64,000 bases of DNA, taken from assembly GCA_003153315.1 (NCBI GenBank), contig PLYA01000077.1:2527-66526 (forward strand), written 5' to 3'. The notes below the pieces were generated by a model. That model saw nothing but the letters and a program-made list of their open reading frames with translations, was not told where the DNA came from and ran no database searches. Below are positions 1 through 8,494 of this stretch, piece after piece. Origin of the DNA: Bacteroidota bacterium. Its GTDB lineage: Bacteria; Bacteroidota; Bacteroidia; B-17B0; Aurantibacillaceae. Positions within the stretch are counted from its first letter, which is position 1. The number at the start of each line of letters is the position of its first letter. The position numbers and the translations under genes are program-made.

Positions 1-734
1 TTTTTTTTCTCTTCCCACATGTTTAGTAGTTCAACTACTAACGAGAAACCTAAAGCAGCATACACATAACTTTTTTCAATTTCAAAACCTGTAAAAGTTT
101 TTACAGAGTCAGCTAATAATAATAAAGCAATTACCAATAAAAAAGTAAGTGCCAGCATTTTTATGCGGGGGTTGCGGTTTATAAACTCCGATACCGCACC
201 TGAAAAGAGTATCATTACCGCCATAGCTGCAATCACTGCAGTAGCCATAATGATTAAATTTTTTGATACCACAATGGCGGTTAAAATAGAATCGAAAGAG
301 AATACAATATCTATCAGAATAATTTGGATGATGATATTGGTAACACTTATTTTTTTAATGTTTGATTTGTGTTCGGCATCTTCTCCGTTAATTTTTTCCA
401 GTATCTCTCCACCTGTTTTATACAGCAGGAATATACCACCCGCCATAAAAATTAAATCGCGCAGGGTAATACCATGCCCTGCAATGCTAAACAAAGCTGT
501 ATCCTGATTGGAGAGGTAACTAAGTGTAAACAAAAGTGCAATGCGTATAATAACAGCTAAGAGCAAACCGGTGGTACGTGCCTGACCTCTTTGGTTGGCA
601 GGCAGTTTATCGGCAATGATGGCAATAAAAATAATATTATCTACCCCCAGTATAATTTCTAAGAACGAGAGGGTTAAAAGGCTAATCAAACCCTGAGCGG
701 TAAAAAGATTAGCAAACATATCGGCAAAATTCAT
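1..734 (-). CDS. TerC family integral membrane protein (3' end cut by window edge)
   Basis: Read directly from the minus strand; the ORF track omits it because its stop lies outside the window. Translation starts MNFADMFANLFTAQGLISLL and stays open to base 1, about 244 codons ending NMWEEKKK. Several hydrophobic segments alternate with short loops. The family's acidic intramembrane motifs are visible: LEIILGVDNIIFIAI near residue 25 and IDIVFSFDSILTA near residue 120. TerC/YoaE/Alx-type proteins sit in the inner membrane and are linked to metal (Mn, Te) homeostasis. The start is the ATG at 734. Length fits the family (about 250 aa), so only a few residues are missing. The exact substrate cannot be told. 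Confidence 0.88.
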   Translation of the reverse strand, partial: MNFADMFANLFTAQGLISLLTLSFLEIILGVDNIIFIAIIADKLPANQRGQARTTGLLLAVIIRIALLFTLSYLSNQDTALFSIAGHGITLRDLIFMAGGIFLLYKTGGEILEKINGEDAEHKSNIKKISVTNIIIQIILIDIVFSFDSILTAIVVSKNLIIMATAVIAAMAVMILFSGAVSEFINRNPRIKMLALTFLLVIALLLLADSVKTFTGFEIEKSYVYAALGFSLVVELLNMWEEKK

Positions 735-820
735 CAGGCAAATGTAATTGTTTTATATTTAATTGGGCGCTGTGTTAGTAGCTTCAAGGTAAAGTTACCT
801 TGCTCTTAAATTATTTTTAA

Positions 821-1142
821 TACTTTCTTTTGTCTTGAAATAAAAGAAACAAAAATTCAAGACTGATTAAGATTAAAATGAAATTCTACGCATCGCTGCG
901 CAGATTTCAAGAACTCGCTGCGCTCAGACAGCTTGAAATCTTTTGCTTCGCTTGCTTGAATTTCTATTTTAATCTTAATAGGTCTTTAAAAAGAAGTGTG
1001 GAATCCTGCCCCTGATAAAGGCAACCAACATTATCTGGAAACTGAGCGCAAGCCTGACAAAACGCGGAGCAGAGTGGCTTTGTGCCGAGCAGATTGTTTT
1101 GTCTTGACTTTTTGATTCTTTTTTGTCAAGGAAAAAGAATAT
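821..1142. mobile_element. Non-coding element with ~42-bp imperfect terminal inverted repeats (MITE-like)
   Basis: The gap between terC and tatD (735-1178) has no credible gene. Its ends form imperfect inverted repeats: the left arm 821-863 (core TCTTTTGTCTTGAAATAAAA...TTCAAGAC) matches the reverse complement of 1101-1142 (core TCTTTTTCCTTGACAAAAAA...GTCAAGAC). Inside lies a second, nested inverted repeat at 866-979. No ORF that looks like a transposase is present. The layout resembles a MITE or a structured intergenic repeat. Mobility is inferred, not shown; no target-site duplication was identified with confidence. Confidence 0.5.
866..979. repeat. Nested inverted repeat (large hairpin)
   Basis: The outer arms ATTAAGATTAAAATGAAATTC (866-886) and GAATTTCTATTTTAATCTTAAT (958-979) pair with one bulge. 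Inner arms AGATTTCAAG (902-911) and CTTGAAATCT (932-941) pair perfectly. The RNA or single-stranded DNA would form a long, two-part hairpin. It lies wholly inside the element with terminal inverted repeats. Confidence 0.7.
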
Positions 1143-1178
1143 AGTAAATGCTTTATAAAATAAAATTTAAATAGCAAT

Positions 1179-1946
1179 TTAATCCCAGCTAAAAACCTCT
1201 TTGGCATTGGTGGTTGTTATAGAAGCTACTTCCAACACCGAACATTTTTTGATTTCTGCCAACTTTGCGGCAATTAACGGAATGTAAGAAGATTCATTTC
1301 TTTTACCACGGTAGGGGATAGGTGCTAAGTAGGGTGCATCGGTTTCTAAAACTAAATGCCTTAAATCTATGTTGGCAATAGCTTTATCCAGCCCACTGTT
1401 TTTAAAGGTAAGCACACCGCCTATGCCCAATTTAAAATTGGTGGCTTCAATTATTTTTTTGGCTTGTTCTTCGTTTCCGCTAAAACAATGAAAGATACCT
1501 TTAGGTAATTTCTTAAAGCTGCTTAGTATTTCATATATCTCATCAAACGAATTGCGGCAATGGATTACTATAGGCAAATCAAACTCAAGCGCCCAGTTTA
1601 TTTGTTGGGTAAATGCATCTACCTGTTGTGTGTAGAAAGTTTTATCCCAATACAAATCAATGCCAATTTCGCCCACGGCAACATATTTTTTTGTCTTTAA
1701 TAAGTTGTAGGCAATAGCAAGCTCTTCTAAATAGTTTTCTTTAACCGAGCAGGGATGCAAACCCATCATAGGGAAACAATGTGCAGGATATTTGTTGCAC
1801 AAAGCATGCATCACATCAATAGAAGAGGAATCTATATTGGGAAGAAAGAATTTATCTACACCCGCGGCTATCGCTTTTTTAATTACCTCGTCAATATCAC
1901 TTGTAAACTCTTCAGCATATAGATGGGTGTGGGTATCAACAAACAT
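1179..1946 (-). CDS. tatD: TatD family metal-dependent hydrolase / DNase
   Basis: The 255-aa protein has the TatD amidohydrolase TIM-barrel signature. The HxH metal motif is in DTHTHLY at residues 4-10. GEIGIDLYW near residue 97, PIVIHCR near 130, FHCFSG near 153 and LETDAPYLAP near 202 follow in order. TatD enzymes are Mg-dependent 3'-5' exonucleases or deoxyribonucleases in the cytoplasm, with roles in DNA damage repair. It is the last gene of a minus-strand run (aminotransferase, manC, tatD), 12 bp after manC. The start ATG at 1946 fits the family N-terminus exactly. Full length, nothing missing. Confidence 0.95.
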   Translation of the reverse strand: MFVDTHTHLYAEEFTSDIDEVIKKAIAAGVDKFFLPNIDSSSIDVMHALCNKYPAHCFPMMGLHPCSVKENYLEELAIAYNLLKTKKYVAVGEIGIDLYWDKTFYTQQVDAFTQQINWALEFDLPIVIHCRNSFDEIYEILSSFKKLPKGIFHCFSGNEEQAKKIIEATNFKLGIGGVLTFKNSGLDKAIANIDLRHLVLETDAPYLAPIPYRGKRNESSYIPLIAAKLAEIKKCSVLEVASITTTNAKEVFSWD

Positions 1947-1958
1947 TTAGTAAATTAC

Positions 1959-3047
1959 TTAAACGAATTTCTCGCCTTTTTGCACTTTTACATCATTCAC
2001 AAAGTTACGAATCTGTTGTTCGTCCTGCTTTTTGCAAATCAATAATATTCCGTCCGACTCAACTACAATATAATCTTCCAACCCTTGTATAAGCACCAAT
2101 TTATCTTTGGGTACATTTATAATACAGTTTTTGGTATCATATAACATGGTGTTTTTACCCACCAAAGCGTTTTGGTTTTTATCGTGTTTTATGTGCTCAT
2201 ACAAACTACCCCAGGTACCTAAATCGCTCCAGCCAATTATAGAAGCACGTACATATACATTCTTGGCCTTTTCCATCACCGCATAATCTATAGAAATGTT
2301 TTTGCAGGAGATATAAGCGTTCTTTATAAAATCAATTTCTTTGGCCGTGCCGTATACATTGTTCTCATCTTTAAACAAAGCAGCAAGTTCAGGCTCATGC
2401 TTTTCTATGGCGCTAATAATACTTTTTGTACTCCACACAAAAATGCCTGCATTCCATAAAAAGTCACCGCTCTTCATAAAGAATTTTGCCATCTCAGTAT
2501 CAGGCTTTTCGGTAAAGGTTTTTACTTTCTTAATGCGATTATCTTTTTCTGTCTCGTTCGATTCTACAAATTGTATATACCCATAACCCGTATCAGGTCT
2601 GGTTGGTTTGATGCCTATAGTAAGCAGGCAATCTTCTGCTTTTACTTTGCTGTAGCAAGATTTTACCGCTTTAATAAAAACATCTTCTTTGGTAATTAAA
2701 TGATCGCTGGGTGCAACTACGGTTACAGCATTCGGGTTTTTCTTATGAATTTTATACGAGGCGTAGGCCACACAGGGCGCGGTATTTTTTCGCGAAGGTT
2801 CTAATAAAATATTTTCTTTAGGAATCTTAGGGAGTTGCTTATAGACCAAATCTTTGTAAAGCTCGGATGTTACTACGTAAATGTTTTCGGGTTTACATAG
2901 TTTAGAAAATCGGCTGGCAGTATTTTGTAGTAGCGTTTCGCCTGTTCCTAAAACATCCAAAAATTGTTTAGGTTTCTCTGTTTTACTCATAGGCCAAAAC
3001 CTGCTACCTACCCCACCCGCCATGATTATGCAATAAAGATTTTTCAT
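1959..3047 (-). CDS. manC: Mannose-1-phosphate guanylyltransferase
   Basis: A 362-aa nucleotidyltransferase that makes GDP-mannose from GTP and mannose-1-phosphate for surface glycans. The N-terminus has the pyrophosphorylase signature MAGGVGSRFWPMS followed by KPKQFLD, which binds the nucleotide. VAPSDHLI near residue 111, GYGYIQF near 155 and FTEKP near 178 are also typical, as is the sugar-binding segment FLWNAGIFVW near 195. It is the short, single-domain form without the isomerase domain of bifunctional ManC/AlgA. It lies between an aminotransferase (7 bp upstream) and tatD. Its product would feed polysaccharide synthesis such as the locus at the right end of the window. Confidence 0.93.
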   Translation of the reverse strand: MKNLYCIIMAGGVGSRFWPMSKTEKPKQFLDVLGTGETLLQNTASRFSKLCKPENIYVVTSELYKDLVYKQLPKIPKENILLEPSRKNTAPCVAYASYKIHKKNPNAVTVVAPSDHLITKEDVFIKAVKSCYSKVKAEDCLLTIGIKPTRPDTGYGYIQFVESNETEKDNRIKKVKTFTEKPDTEMAKFFMKSGDFLWNAGIFVWSTKSIISAIEKHEPELAALFKDENNVYGTAKEIDFIKNAYISCKNISIDYAVMEKAKNVYVRASIIGWSDLGTWGSLYEHIKHDKNQNALVGKNTMLYDTKNCIINVPKDKLVLIQGLEDYIVVESDGILLICKKQDEQQIRNFVNDVKVQKGEKFV

Positions 3048-3054
3048 CTCAGCT

Positions 3055-4338
3055 CTATGATAATTTTTTTAATGCTTTTCTTAAATTGGTGATTACACCT
3101 TCTATATCTTCTGTTTTGCAGGTACCCACACTCAAGCGATACCAGCTGGAATTTTCATCTGCACCAAAAGCATAAAAGGGAACAATGGCCACAGAGGCTT
3201 CATCTAAAATATATTTGGTAATATCTTTGGTAGTTGCCAATACCTGACCATTCTCGGTTTTCATACCGTGCAAGGCAAACTGAATAGTTAAATAGATAGC
3301 AGCTTGCGGGGTAATAACATCTACTTTAAATCCTTCAGATTTTAGTTGGGTGAAGCCTTTATAAAAACCATCCAAACGCCGATGCAGTTTTTGCTTTTGT
3401 TCGGCTAAGAATAAGTCATAGCGTTTTAGGTCAGATAAATATTTAGCTGTAGCAAGTTGCTCAGCTTTAGGAGCCCATGCACCCACATGGTTCAGTAATG
3501 ATTTCATTTTATCTATTACGAATCTAGGACCCATACTCCAACCTACACGAACACCTGTTGCAGCCAATGATTTAGAAATACCATCTACAAAAACGGTATA
3601 AGGTCTCATTTTAGGACGAAGTGAAACAGGATTGTAATGTTTTGTATCTCCGTATGTAAGTGCCCAATATATCTGATCATACATCAAGTAAAGCGGCTTA
3701 GCATCTTCTCCTCTGCGTTTGTTCTCTTCTAAAATAAGGTCGCAAATTTCTTCCAGCCCTTGTTTAGTAAATATGGTGCCAGTAGGGTTCTGCGGAGAGC
3801 AAAGTGCAATAAGACTTGCTTCTTGTATATAAGGTTTGATATGTTTTGCAGTGGGCATAAAATTGCTTTCCGGACCTGCATTTATTTTGACTTGCTTGGC
3901 ATGATTTAAATAACTGTAATGATTATTGTTCCAGGATGGTACCGGGAAAATAACGGTATCACCTTCATCTACCAATGTTTTAAATATAGAATAGATAACA
4001 GGTCTGGCACCACCGGCAATTAATATCTCATCAACAGCATAATCTAAATTCCCTCTTTCTTTTAGTAATTTAGAAACAGCTTCGCGCAAAACCAACATCC
4101 CATCAGCAGCTGGGTAATTGGTTTCATCCGCCAGATACTCATCAATAATAGCTTGCTTTAATTCAGATGGAATGGGAAATAGTTTGGGATTAAAATCTCC
4201 AATGGTAAAATTATAAACGTGCTGACCGTTTTTTATTTTTTCATTTACTTCTGCAGCCAGTTTAATAATTTCTGAGCCTATAATATGCTCAGCCAATTTA
4301 GAAACCTTGCTTACCGCACCCCTTGTTTTTGCTTCCAT
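3055..4338 (-). CDS. PLP-dependent class I/II aminotransferase (aspartate aminotransferase-like)
   Basis: A fold-type I aminotransferase of 427 aa from the ATG at 4338 (MEAKTRGAVSK). It has the CSPQNPTGTIF segment near residue 180 and the PLP-lysine motif VDGISKSLAATGVRVGW near 255-271; SKSLAATGVRVGW matches the SxxK...GxRxGW pattern. It would transfer an amino group between an amino acid and a 2-oxoacid; the donor is not determinable. The ORF track starts ten codons upstream, but that ATG lies inside a TATGTTTG -7 promoter box, so the downstream ATG is preferred. First gene of the apparent operon with manC and tatD. Confidence 0.9.
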   Translation of the reverse strand: MEAKTRGAVSKVSKLAEHIIGSEIIKLAAEVNEKIKNGQHVYNFTIGDFNPKLFPIPSELKQAIIDEYLADETNYPAADGMLVLREAVSKLLKERGNLDYAVDEILIAGGARPVIYSIFKTLVDEGDTVIFPVPSWNNNHYSYLNHAKQVKINAGPESNFMPTAKHIKPYIQEASLIALCSPQNPTGTIFTKQGLEEICDLILEENKRRGEDAKPLYLMYDQIYWALTYGDTKHYNPVSLRPKMRPYTVFVDGISKSLAATGVRVGWSMGPRFVIDKMKSLLNHVGAWAPKAEQLATAKYLSDLKRYDLFLAEQKQKLHRRLDGFYKGFTQLKSEGFKVDVITPQAAIYLTIQFALHGMKTENGQVLATTKDITKYILDEASVAIVPFYAFGADENSSWYRLSVGTCKTEDIEGVITNLRKALKKLS

Positions 4339-4361
4339 CTTTATGTATTGTTCAAACCATA

Positions 4362-4369
4362 CAAACATA
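4362..4369 (-). promoter_or_regulatory. Bacteroidota -7 box (TATGTTTG) of the aminotransferase operon
   Basis: TATGTTTG on the minus strand matches the phylum consensus TAnnTTTG and lies 23 bp before the ATG at 4338. It overlaps the longer ORF's first codons, which argues against that upstream start. A clear -33 TTG at the usual distance is not seen. Confidence 0.5.
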
Positions 4370-4477
4370 CTAAAATTGCAAACCGCAGCCTTGTTTTTGT
4401 AAAAAAATATTCAGTAAGGAATTTATTTATTTTTTGCTTGTAAAAGTTTTTTGTATCATAGCTCCAAAATTCACGCT

Positions 4478-5893
4478 ATGAAAAAGCCAAACAACTCAGC
4501 CAACAAAACTTATGTTGCTTTTAGTGCCATTTGTTTTTTATTTTATCAAAACATTTTTGCACGTGCCGGCGGTGGCGGTGGTGGGCATAGTGGCGGTGGT
4601 GGCGGACACAGCAGTGGTGGCGGTGGTTTTTATAGCGGTGGTGGAGGCGGTGGTTCACTAAACGGTGGTACTATAGCCTTAATTGTTATAGGTATTATTT
4701 TATACTTGATAATAACCTATTACATGAAAAAGAATAAAAAGGGCGCTGCTATCTTATCTGCTTTTGGCGAGGGAGATGATAGCGATTCAGCTGCACCTGT
4801 GGTTTCTAATATGCCTTTTCCGGAAGGTTTGGATAAAGAAAAAGTATCTTCTTCTTTTTTAAGCATACAGGATGCCTGGCAGGCTAAAGACTTGAAGAAA
4901 GTGCGCAAATGGATTTCAGACGGTGTGTACCAACGTTTTAATGCCCAGTTTGCCATGATGAATAAATTGGGTCAGGTAAACAAACTAACCAACATACGGA
5001 TAGATAGCGTGGCGCTTGCCAATGCAGGTGCTGATGGGCCTTATCAAACAGCTGATGTTGCGGTGAGTTTTACCATGGATGATGAATTTATTAGCGATAA
5101 GTATCCTTCCTTCAATCAAAAATTCAGAGGAGAAAGTGCTATGGAGTACTGGACGTTTATTAAACGAAACGATGCACAGGCTAATAAGAACTTATACAAC
5201 AATAATAATTGTCCTAATTGCGGTTCGCCTTTTGATACCACCATGGGCGAGATTAGTCGTTGCGGCGCCTGCGGAACGCTTACCAACAATGCTTCTTTTG
5301 ATTGGGTGCTGAGCGAAATTACCCAGCAGGATGATTATGACGGAGGTGCTAATTTTAGTAAACGAGCCGAGTTGCACGAGCTTACCAAAAACGATTCCTT
5401 GTTTTCTATACAGCGTATTGAGGATGTTGCCTCTAATGTGTTTATGCAAATTATGGAAGTAATGAGCGGAGAGCCTGAGAAAAAACTGGCGCGTTTTGCC
5501 GATGAAGAAACCAAGCAGGAAATATTAAAGACTAAAAAAGAACAGGGCAATTTTATCTTCGACCGCCTTTATCTGAATGATGTTGATTTGATAGACTTTA
5601 ATACCGCCAACGAAAGACTGAATTTAATCTTCTCTATGAAAGCCACCTACCAGCGCGTGCAAGCGGGTGAGAAATTGAAGCTGATAGATAGCGATATGAT
5701 TACCAGAAACTACACCATGGTATTATCTAAAAACCTGAAAGCCCTGCAAACAGCCGAGAAGGAAACCGTGTTTAGTTACGAGTGTGCTACCTGTGCCGGA
5801 CCTTTTACCGATACTACCAACGATGTTTGCCCTTATTGCGGTGCAGCCGTGGTAGATTTTAATAAAAACTGGGTGCTTACTTCTTTTAAATAG
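4478..5893 (+). CDS. Membrane-anchored Tim44-like domain protein with glycine-rich linker and two zinc ribbons
   Basis: About 471 aa from the ATG at 4478 (MKKPNNSAN); the track's upstream start is a TTG. It begins with a hydrophobic signal segment, then a Gly/His/Ser-rich stretch (GGGGGGHSGGGGG), a transmembrane helix (TIALIVIGIILYLIITYYM), and a soluble domain of the Tim44/MlaC-like alpha-beta type (VSSSFLSIQDAWQAKDLKKV). Two CxxC pairs form zinc-ribbon motifs: CPNCG...CGACG near 265 and CATCAGPF...CPYCG near 450. Similar proteins are widespread in bacteria, with unknown role at the inner membrane. It is convergent with rarA, only 3 bp from its stop. Confidence 0.75.
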   Translation: MKKPNNSANKTYVAFSAICFLFYQNIFARAGGGGGGHSGGGGGHSSGGGGFYSGGGGGGSLNGGTIALIVIGIILYLIITYYMKKNKKGAAILSAFGEGDDSDSAAPVVSNMPFPEGLDKEKVSSSFLSIQDAWQAKDLKKVRKWISDGVYQRFNAQFAMMNKLGQVNKLTNIRIDSVALANAGADGPYQTADVAVSFTMDDEFISDKYPSFNQKFRGESAMEYWTFIKRNDAQANKNLYNNNNCPNCGSPFDTTMGEISRCGACGTLTNNASFDWVLSEITQQDDYDGGANFSKRAELHELTKNDSLFSIQRIEDVASNVFMQIMEVMSGEPEKKLARFADEETKQEILKTKKEQGNFIFDRLYLNDVDLIDFNTANERLNLIFSMKATYQRVQAGEKLKLIDSDMITRNYTMVLSKNLKALQTAEKETVFSYECATCAGPFTDTTNDVCPYCGAAVVDFNKNWVLTSFK

Positions 5894-5896
5894 GAG

Positions 5897-7171
5897 TTAA
5901 TACCCGTATTTATTTTTCCAAAGGTTTTTTAAGAAAGCCCTCAACTCATTCTCTCTTGGGTTATTGCCGGGGCTGTATAAAGTAGTGTTACTTATTTCAT
6001 CGGGCAAAAATTCCTGATCAGTAAAGTTTTGTTCATAGGCATGTGCATACTTATATTCTTTGCCATAATTTAAATCTTTCATCAGTTTGGTGGGTGCATT
6101 ACGCAAATGCAGGGGTACGGGCAGGTTTGGTTTTTCTTTTACTAACTGCATAGCCTTATTTATTGCCTCGTAACTGGCATTACTTTTAGGAGAAGTAGCT
6201 AAGTAGGTAGCGCATTGCGACAGAATAATCCTTCCTTCGGGATAACCGATTATATTAACCGCCTGAAAACAATTATTGGCAATAACTAATGCAGTCGGGT
6301 TTGCATTGCCTATATCTTCGCTGGCGAGTATCAGTAAACGACGTGCTATAAACAAAATATCTTCTCCGCCTTCTATCATGCGGGCAAGCCAATATACAGC
6401 TGCATTTGGGTCGCTGCCACGAATAGATTTTATAAATGCAGAGATAATATCGTAATGCAACTCCCCGCCTTTATCATACAAGGCAATATTGTTGGTAAGG
6501 CTTTCCTTGGCAAGTTCATCGGTAATTATAATGTTATCAGATTCGTTTGCATTCACAACAATCTCCAAGGCATTTAAAAGTTTGCGGGCATCACCACCCG
6601 AAACACGCAATAAGAATTCGGTTTCTTTCAGTTCAATTTTTTTATGTTTTAACAGCTCATCTTTTGTAATGGCTTGTATAAGCAGTTGTTCTAAATCGGT
6701 TTTAGTAAGGTGTTCTAAAACAAAAACCTGACAACGTGAAAGCAAAGCCGGAATTACCTCGAAAGAAGGATTTTCGGTAGTAGCTCCAATTAACGTGACG
6801 GTACCCTTTTCAACTGCGCCTAATAAAGAATCTTGCTGAGATTTACTGAAACGGTGTATCTCATCAATAAACAAAACCGGCTTATTTTGACCAAAAAAGT
6901 GCTGACTCTGCGCTTTTTCAATTACCTCACGCACATCTTTTACACCGGAATTTACCGCACTAAGTGTATAAAAGGGGCGTTTTAGCATGTTAGAAATAAT
7001 ATTTGCAAGGGTGGTTTTGCCCACACCGGGTGGCCCCCAGAATATCATAGAAGGCAACAAACCCTGTTCTATAGCACGGCGCAATGGTTTGCCGGGAGCA
7101 ATTAATTGTTTTTGTCCGGCATATTCATCCAGTGTTTTAGGACGCATACGTTCTGCCAAAGGGGTGTTCAT
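5897..7171 (-). CDS. rarA: Replication-associated recombination protein A (MgsA/RarA AAA+ ATPase)
   Basis: A clamp-loader-like AAA+ ATPase of 424 aa that acts at stalled replication forks. It shows Walker A GPPGVGKTT near residue 45, Walker B VLFIDEIHRFSKSQQD near 100, sensor 1 GATTENPSF near 128 and an arginine-finger region ALLSRCQVF near 140. The C-terminal half carries the family's YWLARMIEGGEDILFIARRL and the tetramerisation region. I choose the ATG at 7171 (MNTPLAERMRPKTLDEYAGQ) because the MRP-x-L-DE-x-x-GQ start is conserved; the 15 extra codons of the ORF track have no family counterpart. It is divergent from the small secreted gene at 7260. Confidence 0.96.
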   Translation of the reverse strand: MNTPLAERMRPKTLDEYAGQKQLIAPGKPLRRAIEQGLLPSMIFWGPPGVGKTTLANIISNMLKRPFYTLSAVNSGVKDVREVIEKAQSQHFFGQNKPVLFIDEIHRFSKSQQDSLLGAVEKGTVTLIGATTENPSFEVIPALLSRCQVFVLEHLTKTDLEQLLIQAITKDELLKHKKIELKETEFLLRVSGGDARKLLNALEIVVNANESDNIIITDELAKESLTNNIALYDKGGELHYDIISAFIKSIRGSDPNAAVYWLARMIEGGEDILFIARRLLILASEDIGNANPTALVIANNCFQAVNIIGYPEGRIILSQCATYLATSPKSNASYEAINKAMQLVKEKPNLPVPLHLRNAPTKLMKDLNYGKEYKYAHAYEQNFTDQEFLPDEISNTTLYSPGNNPRENELRAFLKNLWKNKYGY

Positions 7172-7237
7172 CTTACAAAGATTGTTAAAAAGAAAATTCT
7201 GTTGAAAACTATACAAAAAAACAACTCACTAATCAAT

Positions 7238-7245
7238 TATTTTTG
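7238..7245 (+). promoter_or_regulatory. Bacteroidota -7 box (TATTTTTG)
   Basis: TATTTTTG matches TAnnTTTG exactly and ends 14 bp before the ATG at 7260, giving a leader of roughly ten nucleotides. It serves the small secreted protein. No clear -33 element was seen. Confidence 0.55.
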
Positions 7246-7259
7246 GCGCAAATATAAAA

Positions 7260-7712
7260 ATGATGTTAAAAACAAAATCAATAATAGCGGCAACGGCTTG
7301 TGTGCTGACTTTCGGTTTATTTTCTTTTAAAGGGGATAAGGATTCGTTAAACAAAAAAATATACATCCTTCAGGTAAATGAAATAAAGGATGGGCAGGCA
7401 AAGAGCAAGAAACCAATAGAGGATGAACTTGAGTTTAAAGACGGAAAGGCTTTTAGCAATATTCTTTATGACAAGCATCAGTTTAAATGGATAAAGTACA
7501 CCATTTCAAAAGATAGTACATATGAAGAAGAAGGCGAACAAAAACACTTGATTGAAGCAACCGCTTCATCAACCAATGATGCCAATGAAACCATTGATAT
7601 AACTGTGAAAATAGATGGCTTTGATATTGAGGGTAGTTATAAGCTTAGCAAAAAAGCTGTTCAGAAAAAACTATATGAGTTTACCGGAAAAGAAAAAACA
7701 AAGAAGAAATAA
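7260..7712 (+). CDS. Small secreted hypothetical protein
   Basis: A 150-aa protein not recognised as any named family. It has a signal peptide (MLKTKSIIAATACVLTFGLFSFKG; Met1 or Met2 may start it) and a hydrophilic remainder rich in Lys, Glu and Asp with regular beta-strand-like spacing (KIDGFDIEGSYKLSKKAV), ending in a basic tail KEKTKKK. Size and pattern suggest a small periplasmic or surface beta protein. It is transcribed from its own TATTTTTG box and is followed by msrA on the same strand after 50 bp. Confidence 0.7.
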   Translation: MMLKTKSIIAATACVLTFGLFSFKGDKDSLNKKIYILQVNEIKDGQAKSKKPIEDELEFKDGKAFSNILYDKHQFKWIKYTISKDSTYEEEGEQKHLIEATASSTNDANETIDITVKIDGFDIEGSYKLSKKAVQKKLYEFTGKEKTKKK

Positions 7713-7762
7713 TCTGTAAGGTTTTTAGTTTAAAAATGACTATATAATATAAACTAAGAATC

Positions 7763-8413
7763 ATGCATAAATTAAACATACAAGCAACCATTTTATTAGT
7801 GGTTGCTTTTTTTATGAATGCCTGCGCAAATCAAGTTAAACCTAAGGAACGAACTAAAATGACTGAATCAATAAATAATAGCATAACAGATACCGCCACT
7901 TTTGGCGCCGGATGTTTTTGGTGTGTAGAAGCTGTTTTTCAGGAAATGAAAGGTGTTATAAAAGTTACTTCGGGCTACAGTGGGGGAGAGGTGAAAAAAC
8001 CGAGTTATAAGGAAGTTTGTACGGGCTTAACCGGTCATGCTGAAGTGTGCCAGATTATTTATAATCCCAAAGAAGTTTCTTTTAAAGAATTGTTAGAGGC
8101 TTTTTGGCAAACACATGATCCTACTACTATTAATCGTCAGGGGAATGATATGGGTACGCAATATCGTTCGGTTATTTTTTATCATAATGAAATGCAAAAG
8201 CAATTGGCGGAAATTTATAAAGCTGAGTTAAACAAATCAGGTGCTTTTGATAAACCTATTGTTACAGCTATAGAACCGATTACTAATTTTTATCCTGCCG
8301 AAGATTATCATCAAAACTATTATGACCAGAATGGTGATGCCCCTTATTGTCAGTATGTTATTAAACCTAAGGTGGATAAATTCCGTAAGGTATTTCACGA
8401 TAAACTGAAGTAA
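7763..8413 (+). CDS. msrA: Peptide-methionine (S)-S-oxide reductase MsrA, lipoprotein form
   Basis: A 216-aa methionine sulfoxide reductase A that repairs oxidised Met residues. The catalytic motif GCFWC is in ATFGAGCFWCVEAVF, and the family segments VTSGYSGG, HAEVCQIIYNP, TQYRSVIF and FYPAEDYHQNYY follow in order. The first 35 residues are extra: a hydrophobic segment ending MNAC, a lipobox, so the enzyme is probably lipid-anchored and exported. Start at 7763 is chosen because it supplies the signal. It is followed by a perfect hairpin terminator. Confidence 0.95.
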   Translation: MHKLNIQATILLVVAFFMNACANQVKPKERTKMTESINNSITDTATFGAGCFWCVEAVFQEMKGVIKVTSGYSGGEVKKPSYKEVCTGLTGHAEVCQIIYNPKEVSFKELLEAFWQTHDPTTINRQGNDMGTQYRSVIFYHNEMQKQLAEIYKAELNKSGAFDKPIVTAIEPITNFYPAEDYHQNYYDQNGDAPYCQYVIKPKVDKFRKVFHDKLK

Positions 8414-8439
8414 GAAAACTAAGCCTGTACAACATCAAA

Positions 8440-8480
8440 AAACCTTTTATTTAATCAACAATTGATTAAATAAAAGGTTT
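8440..8480. terminator. Bidirectional terminator, perfect 19-bp hairpin
   Basis: AAACCTTTTATTTAATCAA and its exact reverse complement are separated by a 3-nt loop. A-rich and T-rich flanks on both sides let it work in both directions. It sits between the converging ends of msrA and the lipoprotein gene at 8495. Confidence 0.85.
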
Positions 8481-8494
8481 AGTTTTAAGCTAAC

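Noticed and set aside
163-507. Plus-strand ORF of 114 aa at the left edge
   Set aside because: It is a shadow of the TerC gene on the minus strand, which shows the family motifs.
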